NCBI RefSeq assembly: GCF_002368295.1 | Contig: NZ_AP018248.1 | Coordinates: 1,274,477 to 1,338,476, forward strand | Origin: Tolypothrix tenuis PCC 7101 | Lineage (GTDB): Bacteria; Cyanobacteriota; Cyanobacteriia; Cyanobacteriales; Nostocaceae | Reading direction: 5' to 3' | DNA length: 64,000 nt | Part shown: positions 34,369 through 43,905 of the stretch, one piece after another | Position numbering within the stretch: the stretch's first letter is position 1 | How the letters are laid out: every line of letters starts with the position of its first letter | The notes under the pieces: model-generated | What the model was told of the DNA's origin: nothing | The model's input: only the letters and a program-made list of their open reading frames with translations | Database searches by the model: none | Program-made: the position numbers and the translations under genes

Positions 34369-35877
34369 TCATTCATTGAAGATAATTGGATTTAAGGGCA
34401 AATTCACTGTAAATTTAGTACCAACACCAACTTGACTGGTGAAACTGATTTGGCCATTATGAGCTTCTATTGACTTTTTAACAATTACTAAACCTAGTCC
34501 GTTTCCTTGGGTTAATTTAACATTAGAAGCTCGATAAAATGATTCAAAAAGTTTACTATAGTCTATTTCGGGAATACCAATTCCTTGGTCTTGAATTTCA
34601 AACGTAGCTATGCCTGTCAAAGAATCACATTGAAGATGCAGTTGAATTCTGCCACCTTCTGGCGAATATTTAACTGCATTGGAAAGTATATTTCCTAATA
34701 TGTAATGCAAGAGGCGTTCGTCCATTACCGCATCTGTAGTTTGACTTTCGCAAGTAAAGACAAATTCATGGATGCTACCTTCAACAATTGTAAATTCTTC
34801 AATGATTTCTTGGCAGAATTTATACAAGTTTATGGGCACAGGGTTAAACAAAAGTTTTCCAGCTTCAGCCCTACCCATGAATAGTACGTCATCCATGAGA
34901 TGCTTCATGGTTTGCACAGCAGTGAGAATGCGCTTGACGTAGGTTGTTCTTTTAGCATCTGGTAAATTTGCGCCTTTGAGATCAATCAACTCAACTGCGG
35001 TTTGAATTACTGTTAAGGGATTACGGAATTCATGAGAAACAGTAGAGATAAATAAAGATTTGAGACGATTAACTTCTTGCTCTTTTTCTAAAGCTTGCTT
35101 CAGCAATTCTGTTTCACGTTTAGCACTGAGATCCCAAAAAACCACAACTACACCACTGATTTGATTTGGCCTTCGCATCAACGGTGAAGCTTTATCGTTA
35201 ATGGGTATTTTTTTACCATCTTTGGCAATTAGAGAAATATAATCTCCTGAAGAAACCACTTTTTGCTCTTGCAGCGCTCTGGTTACAGAGTTTTCTATTG
35301 TGGTGTTAATCACATCATCGATTAACCGAAAAATCTTTGTTATGTCATTTCCTAATGCTTCTTCTTTACACCAGCCAGTCAATTTTTCCGAGGCGGGATT
35401 CATAAATGTAATAATTCCGCGATCGTCAGTAGCAATCACTGCATCGCTCATGGAGTTTAGCAAAGTTGCTAATTGATCACGATTTTCTCTAAGTTCGCAT
35501 TCTAGCTGATATTTTAAAAGGGCTATTTCTATCGCTATTTGTAAATCTTTAATCGTAAATGGTTTAACAATATACCCAAAAGGCTGAGTAATTTTTGCCC
35601 GTTCTAAAGTATTAGCATCGCCATAGGCTGTGAGAAAAATGACTGGAATATCTAATTGTTCCCGGATATAACTAGAGGCAGCAATACCATCCATTTCTCC
35701 TTTGAGAATAATATCCATTAACACAATATCTGGTTTAATTTCTAAAGCCTTGGCAATGGCAATATTCCCAGAAGAAGCTGTACCCGTAACAATATAACCA
35801 AGTTGGCTAAGTTGGCTAGCAATAGTTCTAGCCACAATCACTTCATCTTCTACAATTAAAACCCTCACATTAACCAT
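34369..35877 (-). CDS. Hybrid protein: receiver-PAS-histidine kinase
   Basis: In order the 502-residue cytoplasmic protein has a receiver (5-120; Asp55 in LMDI, Lys105 in KPF), a PAS domain (about 135-255), and a HisKA/HATPase kinase with the phospho-acceptor His282 in STVSHEFRNP, N box NILSNAVKYS, DQGIGI and GNGLGLVI. It follows the cyanobacteriochrome kinase by 13 bases and is surely in the same operon. The upstream kinase could phosphorylate its receiver and so gate its own kinase activity. The output is unknown, since no DNA-binding regulator lies nearby. Confidence 0.92.
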   Translation of the reverse strand: MVNVRVLIVEDEVIVARTIASQLSQLGYIVTGTASSGNIAIAKALEIKPDIVLMDIILKGEMDGIAASSYIREQLDIPVIFLTAYGDANTLERAKITQPFGYIVKPFTIKDLQIAIEIALLKYQLECELRENRDQLATLLNSMSDAVIATDDRGIITFMNPASEKLTGWCKEEALGNDITKIFRLIDDVINTTIENSVTRALQEQKVVSSGDYISLIAKDGKKIPINDKASPLMRRPNQISGVVVVFWDLSAKRETELLKQALEKEQEVNRLKSLFISTVSHEFRNPLTVIQTAVELIDLKGANLPDAKRTTYVKRILTAVQTMKHLMDDVLFMGRAEAGKLLFNPVPINLYKFCQEIIEEFTIVEGSIHEFVFTCESQTTDAVMDERLLHYILGNILSNAVKYSPEGGRIQLHLQCDSLTGIATFEIQDQGIGIPEIDYSKLFESFYRASNVKLTQGNGLGLVIVKKSIEAHNGQISFTSQVGVGTKFTVNLPLNPIIFNE

Positions 35878-35890
35878 TGGAGATTTACTA

Positions 35891-37957
35891 CTATAAAGTT
35901 AATTGTGGAAATTGGATTTTGAATAATGTTCCTCGCGCATTATCTACACTAATATTGCCTTCTAATTGAGCAGTGGCTAAATCATAGACTAACGAAAGCC
36001 CTAGTGAGTTAGTATTTCTTAAATCAAAATCATTTGGTAAGCCAATACCATCATCTTGCACTACCATTTCTATGGTATTTACAAGATTATGCAGGCTGAT
36101 AATAATGTTACCTACTTTTTGGTTTGTAAAAGCGTGCTTAAGAGCGTTGGAAATTAATTCGTTGATAATTAAGCCACAGGCAATTGCTTGATCAATATTC
36201 AAGCTCACTGCATCTATATAAGTTTCTAAACTAATTTTGGCAGGTTCTATTTGATAAGAAATTAATAAGTTAGTTGCTAAATTATCGATATATTCGGCAA
36301 CATCAAGTTGTCCAATATTTGGTGCGGTATATAAGTTTTTATGAATTAAAGAGATAGAATCAATGCGATTTTGACTTTCTCTGAGGACTTTAATGGCTTC
36401 TTGGGAGTCGAGGGTTTGAGATTGCAGTTGCAATAGGCTAGAGACAATTTGTAAATTATTTTTAACTCGATGATGAATCTCTTTGAGCAACACTTCTTTT
36501 TCTGCCAATGCGCTTCTGAGCTTAACTTCAGCTTGCTGTCTCTGGGAAATTTCCATCTGAGCTTGCTGTAAAATGCTAGATTGTTGAATGGCGATCGCAA
36601 TTGGCACAGTCAGTTGATCGAGTAAATCTATTTGATGTTCTTCCCATTTGCGAGGATGAGAACATTGGTGCGCCACTAATAAACCCCAGAGGCTAGAGCT
36701 AGGATTTTCCTCACTTACCTGCAAGAGAATCGGTACTACTAAACTTGCTTTGACTTCAAACTGTTCTAACATCTTAATATGGCAATCAGTAAGTCCGGCT
36801 TCGTAAATATTCGCGATCGCTTTGTTACGGCCTTGATAACACTCCAATCCTGTACCTGTTTGAAAACAGGTATCTTCTATCTCTACACCAATACAAGCAG
36901 TCCAGCCATTTTCTACTGATTCGGCAACAATTGTACCACTCATATCTGCAGCAAAGCGAAAAACTATCACTCGATCGACTTGAAGTATGTCTCGTACCTC
37001 TTGCACCGTGGCATTGAGTATATCTTGGAGATTCAAAGAGTGGCGAATTCTCCCAGAAACAGTTCGCATCAAATGCTCTCGTTCAAGTTGAGTTTTAATC
37101 GCCTGTTCAGTTTTTTTCCGTTCTGTAATATCGCGGTTATAAACTAAGCAAGCGTATTTACCATCATATTCTATGGCGTGTTTAACCACTTCAACATCAA
37201 TAATATTGCCATTTTTGAGACGATGTTTAGCTTCTCCAGAAAAGCTAAATTTACTATTTTTGTGAACTAAACATTTCTGTAATAAAAGCACGTCTTCTGA
37301 TAAATCTATTTCCGTAATATGCATTCTTAATAACTCTTTTCGAGAGTAGCCATAATGAATAAGCGCTGCTTCGTTGACATCCAAGAAATTCAGTGTATTG
37401 CCGTCATACACCCACATGGGATTAGGATGATTTCGGAATAAAAGATTAATCATTTTTTGTTGATAATTAGTATTTTTATCTCGATGTAAGTCTAAAGCCC
37501 TCACTACTTGTTTAGCTAATTTTTGTAAGATTGCTTGCTGTTGCAAAGTGAAGTGCCGAGGTACAATATCAATTACACAAAAGCTACCTATAGCTAAACC
37601 ATCTGCGGCAATTAAGGGCACTCCCAGATAACTGCGACAATAAGGTTCAGAAGTCACAAGCGGATTTTTGATAAATCGCTCATCTTCTAATATGTCTGGA
37701 ATCATCAATATTTGATTTTCGAGAATTGTGTAATTACCAAAAGCAAAGCTACGCGGCACTTCAGCTTGATTGATGCCAACTTTAGACTTAAACCATTCAC
37801 GTTCAGCATCAACTAAACTAATCATTGCAATCGGCATTTCACATAAATCCGCAGCCAACTGCGTAAGTTCATCAAAAAATTCTTCTCTTTCTGTATCTAA
37901 AATCCGATATTGATAGAGTAATTCTAGACGTTGCCTTTCATTATCAGGTAACAGCAT
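35891..37957 (-). CDS. GAF-PAS-cyanobacteriochrome GAF-histidine kinase (predicted DXCF photoreceptor)
   Basis: The 688-residue protein has an N-terminal GAF domain (about 20-155), a PAS domain (about 165-280), a second GAF domain (about 300-460) and a HisKA_2-type kinase (EIHHRVKNNLQ at 493-503, N box ELISNALKHA, DDGIGLP). The second GAF carries the canonical bilin-binding Cys392-His393 (DCHIKML) and a DTCF motif with Cys364, 28 residues before it. That spacing equals the DXCF cyanobacteriochromes such as TePixJ, which use both cysteines to sense blue and green light. Chromophore binding is inferred. The gene leads a two-gene operon with the hybrid kinase at 34369. Confidence 0.88.
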   Translation of the reverse strand: MLLPDNERQRLELLYQYRILDTEREEFFDELTQLAADLCEMPIAMISLVDAEREWFKSKVGINQAEVPRSFAFGNYTILENQILMIPDILEDERFIKNPLVTSEPYCRSYLGVPLIAADGLAIGSFCVIDIVPRHFTLQQQAILQKLAKQVVRALDLHRDKNTNYQQKMINLLFRNHPNPMWVYDGNTLNFLDVNEAALIHYGYSRKELLRMHITEIDLSEDVLLLQKCLVHKNSKFSFSGEAKHRLKNGNIIDVEVVKHAIEYDGKYACLVYNRDITERKKTEQAIKTQLEREHLMRTVSGRIRHSLNLQDILNATVQEVRDILQVDRVIVFRFAADMSGTIVAESVENGWTACIGVEIEDTCFQTGTGLECYQGRNKAIANIYEAGLTDCHIKMLEQFEVKASLVVPILLQVSEENPSSSLWGLLVAHQCSHPRKWEEHQIDLLDQLTVPIAIAIQQSSILQQAQMEISQRQQAEVKLRSALAEKEVLLKEIHHRVKNNLQIVSSLLQLQSQTLDSQEAIKVLRESQNRIDSISLIHKNLYTAPNIGQLDVAEYIDNLATNLLISYQIEPAKISLETYIDAVSLNIDQAIACGLIINELISNALKHAFTNQKVGNIIISLHNLVNTIEMVVQDDGIGLPNDFDLRNTNSLGLSLVYDLATAQLEGNISVDNARGTLFKIQFPQLTL

Positions 37958-38557
37958 TAGTGCTTGTATATAAAAAATTTGCTCGATTGATTCCTGAAAT
38001 TATTTGTGAAGGTAGGAAACAGTAAAGCTGGGAATAGATGTATAAGATAAATTCAAAATTCAAAATTAGCAAAACCCGATAGCAAAAGAGTTTTTGAGTT
38101 GGGATCTGTCGCTGAGTTGAGAGAATTGGTATAACAAGAATCTTCATTCCGCCTACTGTTTACTCCCAAATTTGTCACCAAAATATAGGTTAAATTGTCC
38201 AGATCCATGTTGGGTGGCGCTGCGCTTAACCCAACCTACATCTGCTATATCTCCTGCTTGCGAGAAATGCAGGTTACTATGGGTTGCCAAATAGAGAATC
38301 GGTTTTCTAGCTTCACAAAAATCAAATAGGAGTCCTAGAGATGAGATTGTCACTTAGAGAAATAATACTATCCCTACAAAATTACTAGCAGCCAATAGTT
38401 AATTTTTGTAACGGGATTAAGATTAATGGCATCGTCAATGAAGAGCGATCGCTATTTATATAGAAATCCATTTAAATATTGAAACAATTTCAGCATCATG
38501 TAGGATGTGTTAGGCGGAAGCCGTAACACATCAAAACCTTTCAAAAAGGTGTCAACA
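37958..38557. other. Intergenic with a short GTTGGGT palindrome and a family D half
   Basis: TTGGGTGGCGCTGCGCTTAA followed by CCCAA (about 38209-38235) is a small inverted repeat. GTAGGATGTGTTAGGCGG...GCCGTAACACATC (38501-38534) is a short family D copy. No gene is seen. Confidence 0.5.
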
Positions 38558-40087
38558 TTAACGAGGTCTTCCCAAAGTGGTAATGTATAGAACTGCTTCC
38601 TCAATAGGAATACCTAAAACATCATTGACTTGATCGTCAAAAAAGCCACCAATACCGCTAACGCCTACATTGAGTTGAGTAGCAGCTAAATTGAGCCTTT
38701 GCCCTAAATGTCCGGCATCCATGTGTAAATAACGGTAAACGCGATCGCCATATTGAGCGATCGCAGATTTCAGATCGGCGGTATGAAATATTACGGCTGC
38801 AGCATCTCGCCCTAAATCTTGCCCTAAGCAAAGGTAGTGTAACTCTCTACGGAAGTTTTTAAAGCGAATTTGGCGTAATTCTTGAGCTTTAGGTGCGTAA
38901 TAGTAACAGCCGTCTTCTAGCCGTTTAACTCCGCACACAGCAATAAAGGTTTCGATTAAATTCAAGTCAAAGTAGTCGGGGGCTGGATCTAAGCTTTGGT
39001 AAATGTAATTTTGCGGTTGATAAGTGAAATCTAGTAAGGCTTTGAGTTCATCAAAGGTGATGTCTTCACCACTGTAAGCGCGGGTAGAACGGCGCTTGTG
39101 CATGGTGTTTTCTAGGTCTACTAGCTTATTTCCCCACTCAATTGCCGTGGTAGCTGTGGGAATTTTCAGACAGAAGGGGAAGTTATATTTATCCTCAAGG
39201 GATTTTTCTTGTTTAACTGCTGGTAAATTGAGTTTGCCAGTTGTACCAGATTGAATTTGAGTGTGGTGATGAAAATATTTAAGTAACTGACCATCGGGTA
39301 TGTGAGGATAATCGGTTTCGGTAGCAGAAGGTAGTGCTGTTCTTCCCGGTGGTAAATTTTGTTTGATATCTAATAAGTCTGCCAGAGGTAAAACTGCGAT
39401 CGCACCTTCTTGTTGTGGATCGATATAAAGTAAATCGTTGATAGCTTCATCCACAAAACCGCCGATTAAATGGGGACGATAGTCATTGACAGATGCGGCT
39501 AACTCGATATTACCTAGCAGATGTCCTGTATCTAAAAAGATGCGGCGATAAGCGCGGTCTTCATATCGCCAAGCAGAACGGTAAAATACCGCAGTAATCA
39601 CAATGGCAATTTGTGTACTTTCTAAGGAAGGGTGCCAAAAACAAGCTTCTTGTAAAGCAGTCCACACATCGCGTTCCCAATAATGCATCAGCGAATGACT
39701 CCGACATTGGTAGTTATATAGCCCCGGTGGTAACAACTCCGTTCCTCGGGAAACTATATACACCTCAGCTGGGTACAACCCACCCGCACTAGGCGCAGAG
39801 CGTAAATATACCGCGCTACCCATAGAAGGCATTTTCGCTGTTAGTCCATAACTACGAAACAGTAACCGAGAAATTCTTTGCCACCATTGAGCATTTGCAG
39901 TGTCAGGAACTGGGGTATTTTCGAGAATGTAGGGTTTGAGATCAAAAGACGAGCCAATTCTATATTCTTTAAACGGTACTGGTTGTTTAGCCCAATCTAA
40001 CCTCTGGCTTTTTGCAGACAGAGTCTCAGGGTCATATTTAGTACGTTCGTGGTAGTGATGAGCAATTGATTGGTGTATTTCTGGCAT
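38558..40087 (-). CDS. SagB/ThcOx-family nitroreductase-like oxidoreductase, tandem domains
   Basis: The 509-residue protein holds two nitroreductase-fold halves (about 70-250 and 335-505). SAPSAGGLYPAEVY and the second-half RRSTRAYSG are FMN-binding segments of the SagB/ThcOx family. Members oxidise azolines in peptide natural products, but single-gene cyanobacterial versions with two halves are widespread and have no assigned substrate. No YcaO cyclase or precursor peptide gene is visible nearby, so a biosynthetic cluster is not supported. Confidence 0.85.
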   Translation of the reverse strand: MPEIHQSIAHHYHERTKYDPETLSAKSQRLDWAKQPVPFKEYRIGSSFDLKPYILENTPVPDTANAQWWQRISRLLFRSYGLTAKMPSMGSAVYLRSAPSAGGLYPAEVYIVSRGTELLPPGLYNYQCRSHSLMHYWERDVWTALQEACFWHPSLESTQIAIVITAVFYRSAWRYEDRAYRRIFLDTGHLLGNIELAASVNDYRPHLIGGFVDEAINDLLYIDPQQEGAIAVLPLADLLDIKQNLPPGRTALPSATETDYPHIPDGQLLKYFHHHTQIQSGTTGKLNLPAVKQEKSLEDKYNFPFCLKIPTATTAIEWGNKLVDLENTMHKRRSTRAYSGEDITFDELKALLDFTYQPQNYIYQSLDPAPDYFDLNLIETFIAVCGVKRLEDGCYYYAPKAQELRQIRFKNFRRELHYLCLGQDLGRDAAAVIFHTADLKSAIAQYGDRVYRYLHMDAGHLGQRLNLAATQLNVGVSGIGGFFDDQVNDVLGIPIEEAVLYITTLGRPR

Positions 40088-40375
40088 AGTACTGTCAATA
40101 GCATTGGTCGTCCTTGTTTGATCTTGGCATTCCTGCGCCTAATTATTTCGTGTTAATTAGTACAATCTTAATAATTACAACTGAAGTTGAGTAACTCTAG
40201 TAATCAAGAGGGAACAGGGAACAGAAAGCTATCAAGAAAACCAGTAGGGAATAGGTAGTTTTTGAATAAAAAAGGTAAGACTCTGATTATTTAAGTAGTT
40301 AACTAATTTCTTAGTAAAAATAGCTGCATTAAACTGTTGCTACCCGGAGTTGTTTTTGCCTCAAACCTCAGTTGT

Positions 40376-41296
40376 TTACTCATAATTTTCTGCTGGTGGT
40401 GTTGGTCTTACAGGTTGTGAATTGCGTCGCCAACGGTTCAAACCATAGATAGCCGCAGCCAAAATCAACAAGTAAGGGCTGTATACCATTAACCAAATAC
40501 CCAACTTCAGCAAACCCACGCTAAATTCCCCAACAGAGTGGCTAGAGTTATTCCAGGTTTCCTGAATTTGTGAACCTAAACCCCGCCCTTGACTGCTGCT
40601 AGAAACTGCTGCTTCCAAGTTTAAAGTAATAGTCGAGTAGGCAACTTGATTTTGAAGATTTTTTAATTGAGCGTCAATTTGCTCAATTGATTGCCGCACA
40701 TTACTTAGTTCTTGAGCAACACTTAATACATCTCTAACGGAACCAGAGCGATCCATAATTTTTTGCAAATTGGCTTCTGTTTTCCGCAGGTTTGTTAATC
40801 TAGCTTGGACATCTACAAGTTGATTACTAACATCTTCTGCCGTAATATTACGATTTTCTACTGTACCTAATTTAGCTAGTTCGTTGAGAGTTGAGTCTAG
40901 CTGATTTTGCGGTATTCGCAGGGTAATAGATGCAGTATGACGGGCATTTTCTTTAGTTGGTTGATACTCGTTTAATCCGATTAAGTCTCCTTGTTTGTTA
41001 TTGATAATTTTGGTAACTGCATCAATACTTGGATCTACAGAATTAACAATTACAGTCATCGCCGCCTTTTTAATTAGTTGCGGACGGGTTTGGGGTACTG
41101 GTGCAGCATCAGCTTTTTGAGATCCACCGCCACTTTCAACGGCAGGTGCAGCTTGATTAAGGGTATTCCCTGTACTGGGAGGTAATGCTTTACTCCTTGT
41201 TTGTGGAACCGAAGCACAGCTAGTAAAAATCACAGTTCCCAACAACGCACTAACAAATAAAGCCGATTTGCCTGGTAATCGAGTCGAGGCTGGCAT
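40376..41296 (-). CDS. DUF4349 membrane-anchored lipoprotein-like protein
   Basis: The 306-residue protein starts with a signal sequence ending FTSCAS, a plausible lipobox. A DUF4349 domain follows (about 75-235), with a coiled-coil stretch around LTNLRKTEANLQKI, and a C-terminal membrane helix (about 262-285) before a basic tail. The family is of unknown function. It starts 133 bases from, and diverges from, the PadR regulator, which may control it. Confidence 0.82.
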   Translation of the reverse strand: MPASTRLPGKSALFVSALLGTVIFTSCASVPQTRSKALPPSTGNTLNQAAPAVESGGGSQKADAAPVPQTRPQLIKKAAMTVIVNSVDPSIDAVTKIINNKQGDLIGLNEYQPTKENARHTASITLRIPQNQLDSTLNELAKLGTVENRNITAEDVSNQLVDVQARLTNLRKTEANLQKIMDRSGSVRDVLSVAQELSNVRQSIEQIDAQLKNLQNQVAYSTITLNLEAAVSSSSQGRGLGSQIQETWNNSSHSVGEFSVGLLKLGIWLMVYSPYLLILAAAIYGLNRWRRNSQPVRPTPPAENYE

Positions 41297-41429
41297 AATC
41301 TAAACCTAAGAGAGATGAAATTAATTTCAGTATGGCTGATGGCACAATCGAAGTTTGTATTGTTGCAATTTATGTAACGCAAGCGGTATAAGCGAAAATA
41401 AAATTCTAAGTTTTGCAAAAGTCTGCCCA

Positions 41430-41732
41430 ATGAATGGAAGAGAGTTTTACTCGAGTTTGATTAGACTTCACATTCTGCATCATGCAGTTCAGGAGCCAAT
41501 TTTTGGGCTAGGCATTATTGAAGAACTGGCACATCACGGCTATAAACTTAGTGCGGGAACGCTCTACCCGATGTTGCACGATATGGAGCGCAAAGGATAT
41601 TTATCTTCTGTTGAGGAGCGATCGGGGCGACAAAATCGACGAGTCTATCGCGCTACCGATTTAGGAAAAATTACTCTAGAAGATGCCAAAGAAAAAGTCC
41701 GAGAATTATTTGGTGAGTTATTTGAGCAATAA
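41430..41732 (+). CDS. PadR family transcriptional regulator
   Basis: The start at 41430 (MNGREFYSS) gives a 100-residue winged-helix protein with the PadR hallmarks GLGIIEELAHHG, LSAGTLYPMLHDMERKGYL and RRVYRATDLGK. The frame is open 25 codons further upstream, but that part is not PadR-like. PadR proteins repress adjacent transporter or stress genes in response to small molecules. The nearest candidates are the divergent DUF4349 gene and the C26 amidohydrolase downstream. Confidence 0.88.
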   Translation: MNGREFYSSLIRLHILHHAVQEPIFGLGIIEELAHHGYKLSAGTLYPMLHDMERKGYLSSVEERSGRQNRRVYRATDLGKITLEDAKEKVRELFGELFEQ

Positions 41733-41923
41733 CAAAGAATACTAGACATATTGCAAAAGTGCTTTTTGCAAGAGATGGAAAAAGGTTAAAGGGAAAACAA
41801 ATCGCTTATGAATGCTTACAAAATGGACAATCGCATATTTGTCTTTTGAATATTTAAGAGATGATTGATAAAGTAGGGTGCATTAAAAAGATGTTGCCCT
41901 GCTTATTGCCTTGCCAGTAGTAG

Positions 41924-42064
41924 TGCAGATGGTATGATGATGCTTCGCTTCCAGAAACAGGAGAACTGAGGAAATTACTGAAATCTCAGCAACTTTATGA
42001 AGGTATAGATATAACAGATGTGGTTTATCTCACAAAAGTACAAATCAAAACTTTAAAAAGTTGA
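41924..42064 (+). pseudogene. Possible remnant of an unidentified gene (46 codons, no start)
   Basis: Two stop codons precede a protein-like frame running CRWYDDASLPETGELRK and ending YLTKVQIKTLKS before TGA. It has no start codon, yet its residue mix is more protein-like than the other frames. Its stop lies against the ribosome-binding site of the next gene. It may be the tail of a deleted gene. I do not recognise the family. Confidence 0.35.
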
Positions 42065-42077
42065 GGAGCAAAAAAAG

Positions 42078-42821
42078 ATGAATAGAAAACTACAAAATGC
42101 TTTGATTGGGATTACCACTTATGGGCGCAAAGACGCATCACCATTTTCTTTGCCAAGTACTTACATAGATGCTGTCCGTGCCGCAGGTGGTACTCCCATC
42201 TTATTACCACCAGGAGAAACCGATCCAGCCAGGCTTTTAGAACCGCTAGATGGATTGATTATTTCTGGTGGTGGAGATATTCACCCCTTACACTACAACG
42301 GCTGTGACCACCCAAGCATTTATTCTGTAGATAGCGATCGCGATACCTTTGAACTGCAACTAGCTCAGTTAGCCCTGGAGTATCATTTACCTGTATTGGG
42401 TATCTGTCGGGGTTTGCAAATTCTCATTGTCGCTTCTGGTGGTACTCTCATTCCTCATTTACCAGAGGTATACGGTACTTCCGTCTTACATCGTCTAGAT
42501 CCGGCACCTGGAAGGCGTTTATCAACAGAACACATGGTAAAAATTAGTCCAGATAGCCGTTTAGCTGATTGTGTCAAAAATACTCATATTTCTGTAGTTT
42601 CTTGGCACCACCAGGCTGTACACCAAGTTCCACCTGGATGGCGTGTTGTTGCCCATGCTTTAGAAGATGAGGTAATTGAAGCTGTAGAACACGAACATCA
42701 TCCTTGGGCTATTGGCGTACAATGGCATCCAGAACTTTCAGCTAACGATCCAAATCATCAAAGAATTTTTCAGGCTTTTATTCAAGCAACATATACTAAA
42801 CAACGGTTATTAATAGCTTGA
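42078..42821 (+). CDS. Gamma-glutamyl-gamma-aminobutyrate hydrolase family protein (peptidase C26)
   Basis: This 247-residue class I amidotransferase-fold hydrolase has the nucleophile in GICRGLQ (Cys about 110) and the histidine/glutamate pair in QWHPE. Related PuuD enzymes split gamma-glutamyl-GABA in putrescine degradation; other members act on other gamma-glutamyl amides, so the substrate is not fixed. GAGGAG stands 10 bases before the ATG. No polyamine pathway neighbours are visible. Confidence 0.88.
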   Translation: MNRKLQNALIGITTYGRKDASPFSLPSTYIDAVRAAGGTPILLPPGETDPARLLEPLDGLIISGGGDIHPLHYNGCDHPSIYSVDSDRDTFELQLAQLALEYHLPVLGICRGLQILIVASGGTLIPHLPEVYGTSVLHRLDPAPGRRLSTEHMVKISPDSRLADCVKNTHISVVSWHHQAVHQVPPGWRVVAHALEDEVIEAVEHEHHPWAIGVQWHPELSANDPNHQRIFQAFIQATYTKQRLLIA

Positions 42822-43161
42822 ATTATTATTAAATGCTGAGTTTATAGAATAATGTAGACGCGGTGTGGCTTGTTGTAGGCTACCGCAAATTATACAAAGA
42901 GAAACAACAAAATATAGACAGAAGGGTAGGGTGTGTTACGGCTATGAGAGGATTTGGCACCCAGAAACAATGAAATTTAGCCGTAACGCACGAAAAGCGT
43001 TGTGCGGATGCGTTACGCTATCGCTAACGCATCCTACCTGAACTTCAAAAATCAAATATGAGTCCTATATATTGCGATCGCCTTCCCTGATTCCTTCTAC
43101 CCAAAGTCCCAAACTAAGCTAAAATTCAAGCATAGTAAGCATTTCCCGGTCATAATGCCCC
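42822..43161. repeat. Intergenic with family D repeats
   Basis: GGTAGGGTGTGTTACGGC and GCCGTAACGCACGAAAAGCG (42926-43000), followed by GGATGCGTTACGCTATCGC/TAACGCATCCTACC (to 43041), make a compound family D palindrome. No gene is seen. Confidence 0.7.
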
Positions 43162-43902
43162 ATGCTTGAGACTTTGCAAATCCAACTTTACAAACTAGAA
43201 CAATTTGCCAATGCCCTAGTCTCTAATCAGCTGGGACACCTCAGCGTGGTGAGTATTGGCGTTATTTTCGCGGCTGGTTTATTAACTAGCCTCACGCCTT
43301 GTATGCTTTCTATGCTGCCAATTACCATTGGCTATATCGGCGGTTATGAAGCTAAAAGTCGTCTGCAAGCAGCCGCCCAATCAACTTGGTTTGCCCTGGG
43401 ATTAGCCACCACATTAGCTGGAATGGGGATTATAGCGGCTTTTGTGGGCAAGGTTTACGGTCAAGTGGGAATGGGTTTGCCGATTATTGTCAGTATTATC
43501 GCCATTCTCATGGGGCTAAACTTGCTGGAAGCACTACCGCTACAATTTCCTTCTTTGGGTGAAACAAATTGGATTTCCCAAGATTTACCCCCAGGAGTGC
43601 GTTCCTACTTAATAGGTTTAACTTTCGGTTTAGTTGCGTCACCTTGTAGTACCCCAGTTTTAGCCAGCTTGCTGGGTTGGGTGGCGAATACTCAAGACTT
43701 AATTTTAGGTGCGGTGTTGCTCATTGCTTACACAGCAGGTTATGTCGCACCATTAATTTTGGCAGGTACATTTACAGCGGCGATTAAAAGGCTGCTGGAA
43801 TTACGCCGCTGGTCTGGTTGGATTAACCCCGTTAGCGGTGTGCTGTTAGTTGGGTTTGGTGTATTTTCCTTAATTTCGCGGATTCCGTTTGGAAGTTTTT
43901 AA
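43162..43902 (+). CDS. ccdA: Cytochrome c biogenesis protein CcdA (thiol-disulfide transporter)
   Basis: The 246-residue polytopic membrane protein carries the two redox cysteines in SLTPCML (Cys47) and ASPCSTP (Cys162), each at the head of a membrane helix. CcdA passes electrons across the thylakoid or plasma membrane to keep apocytochrome c heme-binding cysteines reduced (System II). It is followed after three bases by ccs1, and the pair forms an operon that supplies c-type cytochromes for photosynthesis and respiration. Confidence 0.93.
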   Translation: MLETLQIQLYKLEQFANALVSNQLGHLSVVSIGVIFAAGLLTSLTPCMLSMLPITIGYIGGYEAKSRLQAAAQSTWFALGLATTLAGMGIIAAFVGKVYGQVGMGLPIIVSIIAILMGLNLLEALPLQFPSLGETNWISQDLPPGVRSYLIGLTFGLVASPCSTPVLASLLGWVANTQDLILGAVLLIAYTAGYVAPLILAGTFTAAIKRLLELRRWSGWINPVSGVLLVGFGVFSLISRIPFGSF

Positions 43903-43905
43903 GCA

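Noticed and set aside
38558..40087. Azoline/azole peptide biosynthesis cluster around the SagB-like gene
   Set aside because: No YcaO cyclodehydratase, precursor peptide or transporter is nearby; the two-domain form is a common orphan in cyanobacteria.
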